Shown piece after piece: positions 1-11,314 of a DNA stretch of 64,000 nt. The DNA is from Chlorops oryzae (Eukaryota; Arthropoda; Insecta; Diptera; Chloropidae): positions 53,224,752 through 53,288,751 of the forward strand of contig CM035807.1 of NCBI GenBank assembly GCA_020466095.1, in the 5' to 3' direction. The notes beneath the pieces are model-generated. The model had not been told where the DNA came from. It searched no databases and was given only the letters and a program-made list of their open reading frames with translations. Within the stretch, counting starts at the first letter, position 1. The number at the start of each line of letters is the position of its first letter. A program made the translations under genes and the position numbers.

Positions 1-159
1 CAGAAACCCCGAAAACATAAAGTAGATAAATTTGCACCTCTGGTTCAGCCAACTTTTTTTCTTTGTTGTTAGGCTCTGTTATTGATTATAAATTACATTT
101 CAAGGTGATACAAACGGAAAGCTATACATTTTCTAGGAGATCGCCGTGTTAAAAATAAT

Positions 160-534
160 AGTGGTATTCATGTAACAGCGCAAAGCATGCAAAACTGACA
201 GTTGAATACTTTTATCTCACATTTTGCATGAGCGCACCTCATAAGCAGCTTGCGTGCACAGTTGTCAAAAACAGATAATCAATACTGAAATTTGAGGATA
301 ATCAAAACAAACGCCGAAATTGAGCAAAAAAAAGAAAATTTTTAAATAAATGTTCAATTTAATATCTTTAAAAAGCCTCAAAACAACGAGTCAACGAGTT
401 TATGCGCTTTATACGCTCGCTTTGCGCTATCTTATCGTAGTGCAGAGCGCGTAAAGAAATTTTCATACAAAATTTGACAGTTGGTTTATGAGGGTGCAAA
501 AATATGAGGTTTGCGCTATTACATGAATACCACT
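160..534. mobile_element. Small TIR element (MITE-like), copy A
   Basis: The ends form an inverted repeat of about 25 bases: AGTGGTATTCATGTAACAGC at the left matches the reverse complement of the right end with one mismatch. TA dinucleotides lie at both borders, which would fit a Tc1/mariner-type target site, but the exact border is ambiguous. No coding potential is seen. The same insertion sits at the matching place in copy B (23353-23716). Confidence 0.65.
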
Positions 535-589
535 AATGTGTTATTGAATCAATTCATTTTATAGTCAAATATTCTTTATTGCCTTACGT

Positions 590-2588
590 TTCCCCGCTGG
601 CAGGTTCCTCTCGTGTCACAATCAGCCGGACTTAACTGTGATTTCAGATAGTGCCAGTGGAAATTCAAATGTTGATGAATTTGTTCGTATTGTAGGCAGC
701 GAGAAATTTGGATTTACTTAACTAATGCATCATGGGTGACTGTGCATGCCAGGCGGTGCCTTCAAGCCATAGTTGCTGCCTGATGATTCGTGTCTGCTAT
801 CCGGCAGGGACGAATAATCGAGCTTCATTCAAAATATACTGAATTCTGTTGACAGATTAGGGGATCAGTGTATTCAATCGAAAATAAAAACTATTGGTTA
901 GGGCGTTCCATCGCATGCCTAACCAATTTGTATTACTTCTGTTGTCGAATTCATGGAGTTCTGCTTCATATCGATGCAGTCAACTGCAGCAACGCCTTGT
1001 GGTTCACGGTCATTTTCAGCAATTAAAATTTTGCAAGGAAAAGCGTTGAGATTAGGTGGGTTTCAATTGCTAAATGCTGAAGAATCTCGATCTCCACAGT
1101 TTACCCTAAAGGCTCGAAATTTTTGTGCGCAATGAAAAATTTTTTTTAGTTGCGCAATAAAATCTCGCAATAAAATTTTTTGGAATGTAGGCGGTAGGTT
1201 TTTTCCAATATCGCCATTGAAAAAAAATTGATAGATTCTCAAACTCAGCAACATATTAACCAAATCAGGTTGCGGATGTGGCCCACATGCATCATATCAT
1301 TTAGCAACAATTTAAAGGTAGTTTTTTGGGACGGCTTAAAACCAGTTGACCCAAAATTGGTCGATGCACTCTATGGTTTAAAAATAGCGTAGGGTAATAG
1401 AAAAGGTAAGTGAAATGAAGAACAAATCTCGTTTTGAAAAATTTCGAAAGAAGTTATGGCCGTGTCCATCTAACCATTACAGATCGCTGCGTGTCGTTTC
1501 CGTTGCTTCTGCAACGACGTATTCTGTTTGAGTGCCAATTATCGCGGACAAACCCAGCTCCAAAGAAAAAAAATCGAAAATTTCTCTTTGAATGGCAACC
1601 GAATAACATATCTACCTTCATCGTTGGGAAGATTTGCTTGGGCATACAAAAGTTTTGAGCAGATCATGAAGCTTTTTCGCTTACTCCCTAATGATCGCGC
1701 ATGTGGTACATGATGACGTGAAATCACCAGACAAATTTCATCAGAACAAAGAAATATAAAGGCACAAACCCCCTCCGACGTTGACCCGAAGTCCAAACAG
1801 AGTTATTTTTGGGGAAAAATCGGATCCGATTACCAAATTGATTCGCCCTGGACCATGCAGTGTGGGTCGGGCAATTCAAAAGAGGCAAGTTCTCCAGAGT
1901 TAATAGTCGTAGCTCATGATGAACGAAGTCAACGCTGTAATTTTGGCAGTACGACGGCCGCCAGATTGAAAATCCCGTCCATTCCGGAAACGTTACAAAT
2001 TTGGGCCTGGGTGGGCAGGTTGAGCTAAAGTTGCAATCGCTCGGTTACAAACGTTCGCTGAGAGCTGATTTTCAACAGCGCTCTCATAATAAATCGCTTG
2101 CCTTGATGGATAAAAATTAACCGTTGATTAAGAAACATCGGAAGTCCCCGTTGCAGGCCTGGTGGGTGGAGGAGGAGAGGCATCAATCGATAAAACTCCG
2201 GGTGATTTTCCAATAAGCCGTTTCTTACAATTCCCACATCGATAAGGAGTGGTACATTTTGCTGAAAGATGGAAGGCATTTTAAAGGATTTTACTCCCAT
2301 CAACGATCGTCTACCATCAAGTGGAAAAAATTGCGGCACTAGTGTAAGCGATGAGCGCTTCCACACAGTCCATATTTCACCGCGGTTTGCTCTTGTGACA
2401 GAGAAATATTCGTTGGAGCCGCTGAGGAATTTCCAGCGGAGGTGTTCCTCCTTATGTCGGGGAAATGGGAAAATCCGCAGCGCCAAGTCAGAAAGTCGTT
2501 CATTTGCCGAAACATACACAGGGAATGATGCGACGAGCAGGATCGTTCCCAATGCGCGATCGGCTGAGCTTATAGTCGGCGAGAACAA
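590..2588 (-). pseudogene. BEL/Pao retrotransposon pol remnant, copy A
   Basis: Read on the minus strand, conserved BEL/Pao pieces appear in the right order but in different frames. At 2025-2588 an open stretch of 187 codons ends with a protease start in which the catalytic DSGS is replaced by KISS (followed by QRTFVTERL). GRINLVIGSDF near 1830 is the later protease block. GRYVIRLPFKEKF near 1580 is the protease-RT linker. A palm-like segment with GPHPQPDLVNMLLSLR lies at about 1190-1300. A connection segment with QLWLEGTAWH lies near 740. An RNase H tail with SPADCDTRG lies near 620. No YxDD box is visible. Family assignment is firm; the element is dead. Integrase was not seen and may lie left of the window or be lost. 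Confidence 0.75.
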
Positions 2589-2589
2589 A

Positions 2590-3717
2590 AATTAACGAGA
2601 ATCATATCCCAACATCGACTTCGCCTTGGCTCTTTATTGTAGCGATGCTTTCGTTGACCGGCGACTGAATCTTTATAATGCCGCCACTTTTTTACCCCCT
2701 CAACGCATTTGGAACAACTAAACTCTTACGTTAATAGCGTCTTACGTCGATAATAATCCGATGATGTTCAAGCCGCAGTTTGTTTGCATCACGCGTTCGC
2801 TCAGAACTACCAGAAAGTGGGCAAATCACTGTAGCCCCCGGAAAACTTTTTGATGTCACACATGAAAATTCAAAAATCGAGGTCATCACCGTTGTCTTGG
2901 CGCAATGGCATATAAAAGTTGGGGAGCGGATATACTGTGCAAACCTTGAGTTGTTCTAGGCGCAATGACCTAGATTGCATAGAGCGTGCTCGACAATTCC
3001 GTTACGCCCACACGGTGATTCTCGCTGGGCCCATAATCGTAAATAATTTCTAAGTAGACTCGTCAAAACGTGCCTTGTGTCGCGCCCAGACTACCGACTA
3101 CCGGATTCAAATAACCCATCTATGACAGCGCGACGGGAAGTATTGCTTAAGCCAGATATAGTAAGACAGTGATTTAATATAGCAATGCCAAAAAGGAACT
3201 AAATTTAAACCTTTTCGATTTAAATAAAGAGACAAAATTAAATGAGACTTTTTTGTTCGAATTATAAAAACAAAATTTTATGCAGAAAGAAAAAAGAAAT
3301 GGAAGACATTGCGTCACACTCTGATGGTGGCAATTTCAATCCCCGTTCATACGAGTGTTTTTTTTTTTATTAGTTTTGTTTTTGAAGAAATTAGTCGTTA
3401 ATTTTTATATATAATAATAAAAAACTAAGATGTGTACAAAACTTGCAACCGATCTTTTTGTGGGAAAAAATAAAAAGAAAGATTCTAAAAGAAAGAACTC
3501 ATTAGAAATCTTGGAACGCATGACATGACACACGTTTTGAATGCACGATGGAAACTTGAACGGTAACAAAAATTATTGTACGCGCGTGCAGGATATATGA
3601 TATCAAGGTAAGAGAGACTAGAACTACCGACGCCTCGTATGTATGTATGATAGTTAAATATAATTGCGATATTCATTGGTAAATTTGTGTATTTTGTTCG
3701 TTTTTGAGACGATTTAA
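2590..3717. other. Distal part of composite repeat, no gene seen
   Basis: Sequence shared with 25802-26960 of copy B. It may hold a decayed gag or leader of the BEL/Pao element, but no zinc knuckle or other diagnostic motif could be read. The short open frames here are not conserved between the two copies. Confidence 0.4.
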
Positions 3718-4202
3718 TACCAAAAGGTATTAAAATAAAACTTTTTTGTAATGAAATTCAAATTTAATACTAAAAGGATTGAATTTAAGACTGATTGGTT
3801 TGAATTTAGTTTTTACTGTAAAACGACAAACATGCAACTTTTTGTGTCTTTATTTAAGCCAGTAACTCCACGCAAAAAGATGTTCGAATAATTGTTACAA
3901 AAATTTCGAGCCTTTAGGGTAAACTGTGGAGATCGAGATTCTTCAGCATTTACCAATTGAAACCCACCTAATCTCAACGCTTTTCCTTGCAAAATTTTCA
4001 TTGCTGACAATGACCGTGAACCACAAGGCGTTGCTGCAGTTGACTGCATCGATATGAAGCATACCAAAAGGTATTAAAATAAAACTTTTTTGTAATAAAA
4101 TTCAAAATTAATACTAAAAGGATTGAATTTAAGACTGATTGGTTTGAATTTAGTTTTTACTGTGAAACGACAAACATGCAACTTTTTGTGTCTTTATTTA
4201 AG
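3718..4202. repeat. Local duplication with inverted BEL/Pao fragment
   Basis: A block of about 140 bases at 3718-3856 (TACCAAAAGGTATTAAAATA onward) is repeated at 4061-4202. Between them, 3899-4060 is the reverse complement of about 970-1125, a piece of the BEL/Pao pol. Copy B has only one version of the block and no inverted fragment, so this rearrangement is specific to copy A. Confidence 0.7.
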
Positions 4203-4655
4203 TCTACTTTTACATTGGACGATTGTCGGCCAACAGCACTCACCGATTTTTGCGTTTGTACGCAAGGGAGGAGAGACGAAAGTGAAGCGGTCAAAATCGT
4301 TTGTACTAGCCATGTCGTCGATTTCCATGCCGATTTTTGACAGTTGCCTTTCCCGCCGTTCGTAGAACGGAAAACAGTTTCAAAGAATTGTTCGAATAAT
4401 TTTTTATGAAGTGTCTGAATCCATTCTAATTTAATTTATATATTTTAAAATGCGTCACAACCACTTATTTTATTACTTACTTACTTAATTCGCATAAATC
4501 CAATAAACGAATGTCATAAGAAAAACACAACAAAGTATAAACCGGTTGCTTGCAAATCGTGTAGTGTAGAAGCGAACACCGACAGAAGACAATTTCAAAA
4601 GGGAATTTGAAAAAATCGTTGTGAAAATCGCGTCGATAATCGTTCAATGTAGAAG
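4203..4655. mobile_element. Possible TIR insertion specific to copy A
   Basis: The left end has TACATTGGACGATTGTCG, and the right end in reverse complement has TACATTGAACGATTATCG. Copy B lacks this segment: the sequence GCCAGTAACTCCACGC follows directly after the block that precedes it here. This fits a non-autonomous TIR insertion of roughly 450 bases, although part of the extra sequence may come from the local duplication. Confidence 0.4.
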
Positions 4656-5070
4656 CCGGCTAAGCCAGTAACTCCACGCAAAAAGATGTTCGAATAATTG
4701 TTACGTTTGTTCACTCATATGTAGTTCACGAAATCGCAAACGACCACAGGCACAAAACGTCCGAATTCAAACGTACGTATGAGCATTGCTGCACAGACCA
4801 GCTCATGCATCAGTGCGGCACGCCATCGAAAGGAGAGAAGTAAAATTTCGGGACTGTCAAAAGACAATACGAATCAAAAGGAAGAGAGAATTCAAGGTAA
4901 GGAGGAGGCAATTCAGATTTTTTTGTTTTTTTAAACCTTTCTTTGAATTTCTACGTCTCGCGATTTCGTTCTTTTCTCGATTTCATGCTTTTTTAGTATT
5001 TCACTTTCCAAATTATAGTGTATCGTGAAACGTTGCCGGGTACTTACAGTTTAAATACTCTTTGTACAGG

Positions 5071-5927
5071 AAGCTTTTACGAGCAGAAATGAGTGTTAAA
5101 GGATATAAGTATTTGAAAATGTAAAATTTGAAGACAGGACGTGGAACATTTTTTACTGCCGCTTTCACCATAAGCTCCATTGACCTTTTTTATTCCTAGA
5201 GACATTGTAATGATCTTCTGATATTAATGCCTCCAACATTCCTTAGGATTTTTCAGCTTTTTTAAATTTTTCTAATAAGGCAAAGTCAATTTTTATTACC
5301 AATTGGTGGATGACATACGTTGCCCGTTTTTTGTTGTTTAACTCATATGGCGTTAGTAAACCTTAACCCGCTCGGAGTTTATATGAACACTTTGAGTTAA
5401 AGTATCCGGATAAGAAGTTTACCCTTATAGTAAGATCATAGCATTAGTTGTAAAAATAGGTGCCAGAGGTGAAGCAAAGTTCGACATCATGGAATATAAA
5501 ATACAGATATTGGAGGAATAACTTAAAGAAGTTGTTACTCACCGTATATAATCGGATGCCTTAAAAAAGAATTTCGTAGTGAGCTTGAACCTTATATCGT
5601 GGAACTAAGCCTTAATATTTATTTTTTTTTTGGTTTTAAGACGTAATTAGTGTTTTTTCCATTGCAGTTAAGTTTCTAGTTGCAAACCAGAGAAAACAAT
5701 ACTTCTCACAAAAACACAAAATATTTTTAAAAAAATCATAATGCTTTTTTTACCGTTGCAGAAATATGAAATGCTGATTTTCATTTCTCCACCATTGCGT
5801 TAGCCATTGCAGTCGTTGATTTTAACAACATTTTCCATTATTCTTAGTACTTCGGTCAAAAGCACTACGACCGCAGGTGTAGACAACGAAAAACCTTTTC
5901 TGTGGGAATTTGCGAATTGTCGACTTA
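5071..5927. other. AT-rich sequence without recognisable features
   Basis: No conserved open frame, RNA gene or clear repeat border was seen in this stretch on either strand. Confidence 0.5.
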
Positions 5928-6737
5928 GGGGTCGTTCACATATTACGTAACGCGGAAGGTGTGATGGGTGGGCAGGGGGGTTAGGAAATCGTTTCGAAAC
6001 GTAACAAGGGGGAGGGTCGGTTCCCTGCGTTTGTGACGTAACACGCTGAAGTTAGAATAATAACACAGGCCTGTACAATTGAAATTTGATTTTCCTCTTT
6101 TGAGTTGCAGAAGTGTTTTAAGTATTAGATTTTTGTGTGCTGAAAAATTAAAAACTTCCACAAAGTTCCATCGCGTCAGAATTTCGAGAAAAACGTGTAA
6201 GAATTTTTTACGACCATTGCTTTGGTGAAACCAATTTTTCTCATATCTGGTTTTAAATATTTTATAATTTTTAAATCTTTTATGTTCTTAAAACATCATT
6301 CTTAAACATGACGTTAAAAAGATATTCCAAATCGTTAAAGGAATGGTGTAAAATGATGCTCAAATTCGAAAAATTTTAAAATATATGAAAAAATTTTTTT
6401 CCATTTAAATGAACATAGATCACCGGTAATCAGTATTCTTTGCAAAATTAGTAAATAAGGTTGTGGGCCAATAAATTTTTTGTACACATGTCAAATCTTA
6501 GAACTGCAACACACACCTTTTTTACGATATAAAGGTTTTTCTAAAGCAACTTTTTTTATTACAAAAAGACTTCATTCCAATATTATTTCATAATGGCAGA
6601 ACAGAAATTTTACATGTGTGCTACTACTGCTACTACCGCGGGGAAGGAGTGTATGAAATTTGTTATTTTTTGTTACAAGAGGGGAGGGGGTGTCTAAAAT
6701 GGTCAAAAACTGCGTTACGTAATATGTGAACGACCCC
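5928..6737. mobile_element. PIF/Harbinger-type MITE, 810 bp
   Basis: The ends form perfect inverted repeats of about 26 bases: GGGGTCGTTCACATATTACG at the left and its reverse complement at the right. They are flanked by TTA at 5925-5927 and 6738-6740. A 3-base TTA/TAA target duplication together with ends starting in GGG is typical of PIF/Harbinger. No transposase is present; the short open frames inside are chance frames over the inverted repeats. Confidence 0.8.
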
Positions 6738-7010
6738 TTATGATAATAGAAAACGCCTCTTGGCATAAGGATGGTTGCCACTGTTACTATAAATCACAAT
6801 GCACTGGTACATCGAGAGAATTAACAACAGTTAAATCAACTACTTAGAACAGTTAAAGTAAGAGTGGTCAAATCAACTGTATTCCGCGTTAAATCCACTG
6901 AAAAAGGCAGTCAAATGAACAGTTGAAAAACAGTTACTTTTTATGTAAAAATTCGCTTTCGTTCACTTAGACGTACATATAAGTTCGCATTCTGACCAAC
7001 CGTCTTCCGA

Positions 7011-7085
7011 GGTTTCGATAGCTCAGTGCTTTAAACTGCGACTCGACAGTCGTGAGCTTCGGGGTTCTATCTCTGCTGGCGGCGG
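7011..7085 (+). repeat. tRNA-like module 1
   Basis: An A-box-like TAGCTCAGTGCT is followed about 40 bases later by a B-box-like GGTTCTATCTC, close to the canonical GGTTCGANTCC. The stem GCGAC/GTCGT lies between them with a loop of 6 rather than 7 bases, and the acceptor ends do not pair. It is therefore a tRNA-derived sequence, not a functional tRNA gene. Confidence 0.5.
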
Positions 7086-7316
7086 GAATTTTTCTGAACT
7101 TTTTTTTTTTAATAACAGTTTTTTTTGTTCAGAGTGTAGTTGTTTTGAAAGACAAAAATTTTCTTCTAAATTTTTAAGGTTTTTTTATTAAATTTTTTTT
7201 TTCATGGTTTATTTTCAAGCAAAAAATTTTGGGAGTGAAACAATTCCTTAAGCACGTTCTCCAAAATTTGAGCAACCATAAACTCAAGTGAGCATTTTGA
7301 CCAACAAATTTAATTC

Positions 7317-7390
7317 GTTCCTTTAGCGTAATGGTTAAGACGTTCGCCCAGCGAAGTGGAGGTCAGCGGTTCAAGGCTCGGCCGAGGCAA
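7317..7390 (+). repeat. tRNA-like module 2
   Basis: TAGCGTAATGGTTA resembles an A box and GGTTCAAGGCTC a B box, at normal tRNA spacing. Acceptor pairing is poor, so this is a tRNA-derived promoter-like module rather than a gene. It differs in sequence from module 1 about 230 bases upstream. Confidence 0.5.
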
Positions 7391-7984
7391 GAAAATTTAA
7401 AGAGATGAAAGAGAAAAGAATTTAAATAGAAACAAATAAATAAAGAAAAAATATAATTTTTTTATAAAAAAAAAAAAAAAATTAATAAAAGAAGATAAAA
7501 AAAAGTCAAAGCAAAAATAAAATTAATAATTTTTACCCAGTCGCTGGTGATAGTTGTTTTACCCGCGAGACAGTTATATCAACCATCAGGAAGTTATATC
7601 CTTATTGACTGTGTTTGCACTATTGAGTTGACCGCTACTGTACATAAGTTAACAATTAACGGTGACCTCGGTTATTTTAACTTGCTTTTTCAGTTAATAT
7701 AACTACCTTTTTCTCTCGATGTATACAATGAACAATTTGAAAGTTAAATAGAAATTAACGCCCAACATGTAAAATGAAATTTGAGAGTTTGTAAAATACT
7801 AAGTTATAATAACGAATTCTTTTCGCCTCGCTTCAGTTAGCACGATATTTCACGTTTAATTCCTGTCTTTGTTCACAGATTTTGGGTGCATCGTCATACG
7901 CCATTTGTAACTAGAGTGCCTCATACGTGAAGTGTAAAGATATATCTTGGACCTTATATTAATCAGTATATCTGTAATTATGGG

Positions 7985-8120
7985 CCGTCTATTGTATCAA
8001 TTGAAGTTTATATATTATATATACACAATTATTTTTGTATATATATCTACATATATATACATGTATATGTATGGCCAGATTTAAATTTTTGTATATATTA
8101 TAATAAACACATGTATATAC
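7985..8120. repeat. TA-rich low-complexity tract
   Basis: Runs of TATATA with CA and GTA interruptions fill this stretch just downstream (minus-strand sense) of the homeobox gene stop codon. It could belong to the 3' untranslated region. Confidence 0.7.
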
Positions 8121-8150
8121 ATCATCTTCTTATCGTATCCTAAGTCTATA

Positions 8151-8156
8151 TTTATT
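8151..8156 (-). terminator. Possible polyadenylation hexamer AATAAA
   Basis: On the minus strand AATAAA occurs about 66 bases beyond the stop codon of the NK-2 homeobox exon. Such hexamers are frequent by chance in AT-rich DNA, and others lie farther on, so use of this one is only a possibility. Confidence 0.3.
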
Positions 8157-8221
8157 ATACCTACGCCTACGAAAAGCATTAACAGAGACGTCATATCTAG
8201 AGACATAGCAACCGAGAGCTT

Positions 8222-8650
8222 CTACCAAGCTCTTCCCTGCAAAGGTAAGTAGCCAGCACATTGCTGTTGATGACTATTCGATATAAAGTTGTTTTGGTTT
8301 CGATAGGCCATCGCCAAACTGTTTGACATCAATGTGCTATTGCATGGTTGTTGTAACATAGGAGTACTATGGCCACCAGAAGAGCCATTGAATCCATTTA
8401 AAAGCGATGAGGAAGTATCGGGAGAGTGTGAGTTCGGTGTTTCGACAGCTATTAGGTTCAAACCACTTGTTACAATCGTGCTAACGCTGTTGTTATTGGA
8501 TGTTCCGCTATTGTTATTATTACAATTGGAAATGCTTGGCGCGTTGTTTCCCTGCAGCTGGGATTCGTGTTGAATGGCCGAATTCGAAGAGCATGGCTTC
8601 CCGTCTTTCACAAGAACAGGGACAGCAACACGTCGAGGGGAACTCGCAGA
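8222..8650 (-). CDS. scro: NK-2 class homeobox protein, 3' terminal exon (likely scarecrow)
   Basis: The exon encodes the last 142 residues of a homeodomain transcription factor, acting in the nucleus. Near its start it has RRVAVPVLVKDGKPC, the NK2-specific domain found downstream of the homeodomain in NK-2, scarecrow and NKX2-1/2-2 proteins. The middle is Asn/Ser-rich and low in complexity, and the end reads LPLQGRAW before a TAG stop. A splice acceptor (TTTCTTTGCAG) ends at 8651, so the in-frame TTG upstream is intron, not a start. The homeodomain itself would be on an upstream exon, which should lie at higher coordinates and is not in the window. Scarecrow is preferred over ventral nervous system defective (vnd) because of the C-terminus, from memory of the family; this is not proven. 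Confidence 0.75.
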   Translation of the reverse strand, partial: SASSPRRVAVPVLVKDGKPCSSNSAIQHESQLQGNNAPSISNCNNNNSGTSNNNSVSTIVTSGLNLIAVETPNSHSPDTSSSLLNGFNGSSGGHSTPMLQQPCNSTLMSNSLAMAYRNQNNFISNSHQQQCAGYLPLQGRAW

Positions 8651-8667
8651 CTGCAAAGAAACAAATA
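8651..8667 (-). other. Splice acceptor and pyrimidine tract
   Basis: The minus strand reads TTTGTTTCTTTGCAG directly before the coding exon. It is a good 3' splice site and fixes the exon border, leaving the codon phase at 0 for the first residue. Confidence 0.75.
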
Positions 8668-8934
8668 AAAAAATAAGTAAAACTGAGATTTAACGTTTTT
8701 GAGAGTCGACCACATTTACGTGAATCAACAACCAGAGAAAATTCCGATTATGATTGCAATATAAATAAATTATTTATATAAAAGCACCAAATATATAGTT
8801 ATATATATGTTATATATATTTATGTTAATAGAATAGGAAAAGAAATATAGAAAAATAGAACATATCAAAGAGGGAAAATCTACATCACGTTATAGGTTAC
8901 AAGAAGAAATCCGATTTTCTTTGAATTTCTCGAC

Positions 8935-9187
8935 ATATCGCACCCTTGCTAATAAATCGGCCCAATTCAAAATTTTTGTTATGAATTATTTTATGTTCGA
9001 TTGCATTTTTCTGTAAGAAACCCAACACCTACAAAATTAACGCTTGTGTTGAATGATGCAGTATTCTATTGAGAGTAATATAAATTTAGGGAAAATTTTA
9101 TTTCACCTTAGTTTCAAGAGAGATTGAATGATTTTCGAGAAATGAGAAATTTTGAATTGTGCCGATTTAGTAGCAAGGGTGCGATAT
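8935..9187. mobile_element. Short MITE with 41-bp inverted ends
   Basis: The left end ATATCGCACCCTTGCTAATA and onward matches the reverse complement of the right end over about 41 bases with only a few mismatches. The element is about 253 bases long, and TA borders are possible. No coding potential is seen. It lies in the presumed intron directly upstream of the homeobox exon. Confidence 0.7.
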
Positions 9188-10375
9188 ATAATTTAATTCT
9201 TTTTGTTTAAAGCCCATGGAGTTAAACAAATGAAATCAATGTAATCAAACTTATATTTCATTACTAACCAACTAACGCATTATATTCCACGCTTCTTGCA
9301 TCACCCTACCTTATATGTAAAAACATATTAACACACTTTTCGGGACAAACAGTTCAAGTTCTATGCTTCAAAAACGTCTAACTTTTTCGTACAAAAATGA
9401 GAGGTTTCTATGGGACAAATCTTGAAAAATCCCTTAAGTGCTATGGATTTTTCTTGGAAAGATTTGGGTTCCTTAATAGATGACAGCATAAATATCTACC
9501 CAATGTGAAGGAGTCGACAACCGCAATACTTATAAAAGCTGGATATCCCAGGATTGGAAATCAGGTACAGCGCGGACTTCGTAAGGTTCCGCTGCTCAAA
9601 TTTCGAATGCTACGGTAAAAAAATCATCACAGATTTGGAGTGGTTCCAAAGCGGGATGCAACAGATGCCAACCACATTCAAGCAACGGCTTTTATTCACA
9701 CAGTTTCATCTATTTACCAAAGAGCGCTGTAAAATTTGAACTTAACAGAGACTACTTCCTTAGTCGCTTTTCATATTACGCGAGAAGTCAGTGCGACAAA
9801 AATAGCATAGTTCGTTCACAGTGAAGAGAACTCCGCCACACGCTTTGTGCTTGTCTTTCTCATCATAAAAATTGCGCTGCTATGTTTGAGTAAATATTGT
9901 TTTCTTATAAAGAAGCAACTTAAGATTTCCGAAAGCTTAGTTACTAAGCATTGAAGACGAAAAATTTTAGAAAAATTCGGACATATTCTGAAATAAATCT
10001 TTCGTATAAACATATTGCGTAGAAAAGCATGATAATAATGTCTTTTTCTTATATCGCGAGCCTGAGAGCTTTTCATTGATATTGTGAGCATTTCAAACTA
10101 TTTTTACTAGCCCCACTTCAAAACACCAATTTCTTCTTCTTCTTTAAATGTCTCTCAGACACTTTCTACTGATTTGAGCGCAAAGGAGACATAAAAAAAG
10201 AATTCACATTGATTTATAGTATTGCAAATAAACAACGTAGATTTTTATCATCTCGAAACGTAATTCTATGAACCCTTATTTCTCGTGAAACAAAATTATT
10301 TTTACTCTGAGAGATTTTGTCCTTGAGAGCGCGTACATCATGATTGAGAAAACGAATATCACATAAAAGCTTTTA
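9188..10375. other. AT-rich sequence, no gene recognised
   Basis: Open frames at 9554-9739 (+) and 9816-10091 (-) show no motif I recognise and no extension across frames. Nothing else was seen. Confidence 0.45.
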
Positions 10376-10379
10376 TTAA

Positions 10380-10546
10380 TTATTATATATTGAACGCACG
10401 CTTTGAAAGTCAATTAGCAACTGTGTATTCGAATGACGCTTAACTCTAAAGAATGTACAAAAGCTTTTTTATGTCATAAGACTTAATTTACATTGGTCTA
10501 CGCTGAGGCTTCGTTTACATTGAGCAACATAAGCCACAATGTAACA
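10380..10546 (-). repeat. Outer gypsy 3' LTR
   Basis: 167 bases, starting TGTTACATTGTGGC on the minus strand. It is identical base for base to the LTR at 19932-20098. TTAA precedes it at 10376-10379. Confidence 0.9.
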
Positions 10547-10750
10547 CGCTCCTCCTTTCAATTGTGAATAAGTATAAGTGTTAACAATTTATATCATAAC
10601 TATTATTCCAATTTCTTTATTTTAATTAAACTAAAAAGTATAAGATTTTCCTGATTTGATTGGGATCATTTAACAATAACAATTCTTAAAATCTACAAAA
10701 TTCAATTCAAATTTTCTTACAATCAATAAAACTCAATTCAAATTTTCATT

Positions 10751-10920
10751 TCAATTTTTTACAACTCTACCATCTTCTCTAGGTCTTAAGTTTCTCATAT
10801 TGATTTCATTTTGTATTTCTCTTAAATTATCAGATTCAGAATTTTGTGACATTTGTGAATTTTCAACCGATATGATACTAGCTTCATCTTCTCCTGGATT
10901 TGAATATGTGACTGTGGATC
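10751..10920 (-). pseudogene. Outer gypsy integrase C-terminal tail
   Basis: About 55 codons that continue the outer pol frame in phase once the nested element and one copy of its GATC target duplication are disregarded. The tail is acidic and Asn/Ser-rich, and ends in a TGA stop at 10751-10753. It carries an RPRE motif near its end. Its open frame shows that the nested element split an otherwise uninterrupted reading frame at this point. Confidence 0.8.
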
Positions 10921-11292
10921 TTTAGTACTTTAGTACTTTATCAACTGACAGGATACCTATCAGGATTTGAGAGGATCGATGACGAGTGGAAGGACCTAGG
11001 AAAGATCTCCAACACAGGACTAACAGTAAGCAAACACACTAGAATATTCTTATTTAGTCAGCAGGACTAAATTTTATTTATTAAATAATGTTCGCTTGAA
11101 TTCACGTTTTAATCTCAATTACAATCAGAATCACTATTCGAATCAGACTGTTTTTTAGAAATGAATTTTCATAAAAAGTAAATTAATTTCCTTCACTTCT
11201 CAGCATACTTGATTGGAATATTCTACTTTGCAGGGCAACTTGATTACGACTTAAATGAGTGGAATTACAATTCTCCTTTGTAGGGCACTACA
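10921..11292 (-). repeat. Nested gypsy 3' LTR
   Basis: The minus-strand sequence starts TGTAGTGCCCTACAAAGG. It is almost identical to 15331-15702, with differences including one in GATGACGAG/GATGATGAG and one in AAGCAAAC/AAGAAAAC. A purine-rich tract (GGCGGGGGG) lies immediately before it. Confidence 0.92.
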
Positions 11293-11314
11293 ATACCCCC
11301 CGCCTAGCGGAAAG

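Larger units (their letters stand above)
1..5070. repeat. Composite repeat, copy A
   Basis: This stretch is a near copy of 23194-27426. Both copies hold the same small TIR element, the same decayed BEL/Pao pol and the same AT-rich distal part. Copy A lacks about 100 bases that copy B has near 26300-26400, and it has extra sequence at about 3290-3365 and 3857-4663. The left end runs off the window. The shared nested insertion shows that both copies descend from one already composite ancestor, by segmental duplication or by joint transposition. No LTR pair bounding the unit was found. Confidence 0.85.
6810..7721. mobile_element. TIR element carrying two tRNA-like modules
   Basis: Inverted ends CATCGAGAGAA and TTCTCTCGATG are bordered by TA on both sides, as expected for a Tc1/mariner-type target site. 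The subterminal regions on both sides are rich in variants of CAGTTAAATCAAC. Two separate tRNA-like modules lie inside, at 7011-7085 and 7317-7390. The termini are short (11 bases), so the borders are less certain than the internal structure. Confidence 0.55.

Noticed and set aside
7011..7390. Functional tRNA genes
   Set aside because: A and B boxes are present, but acceptor stems do not pair and anticodon loops are irregular; they are tRNA-derived modules.
8334..8573. Plus-strand frame of 79 codons over the homeobox exon
   Set aside because: It is antisense to the Asn/Ser-rich part of the NK-2 exon, which has a splice acceptor, a conserved motif and a stop.
9554..9739. Possible gene fragment on the plus strand
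   Set aside because: No motif, no extension in adjacent frames and no splice support.
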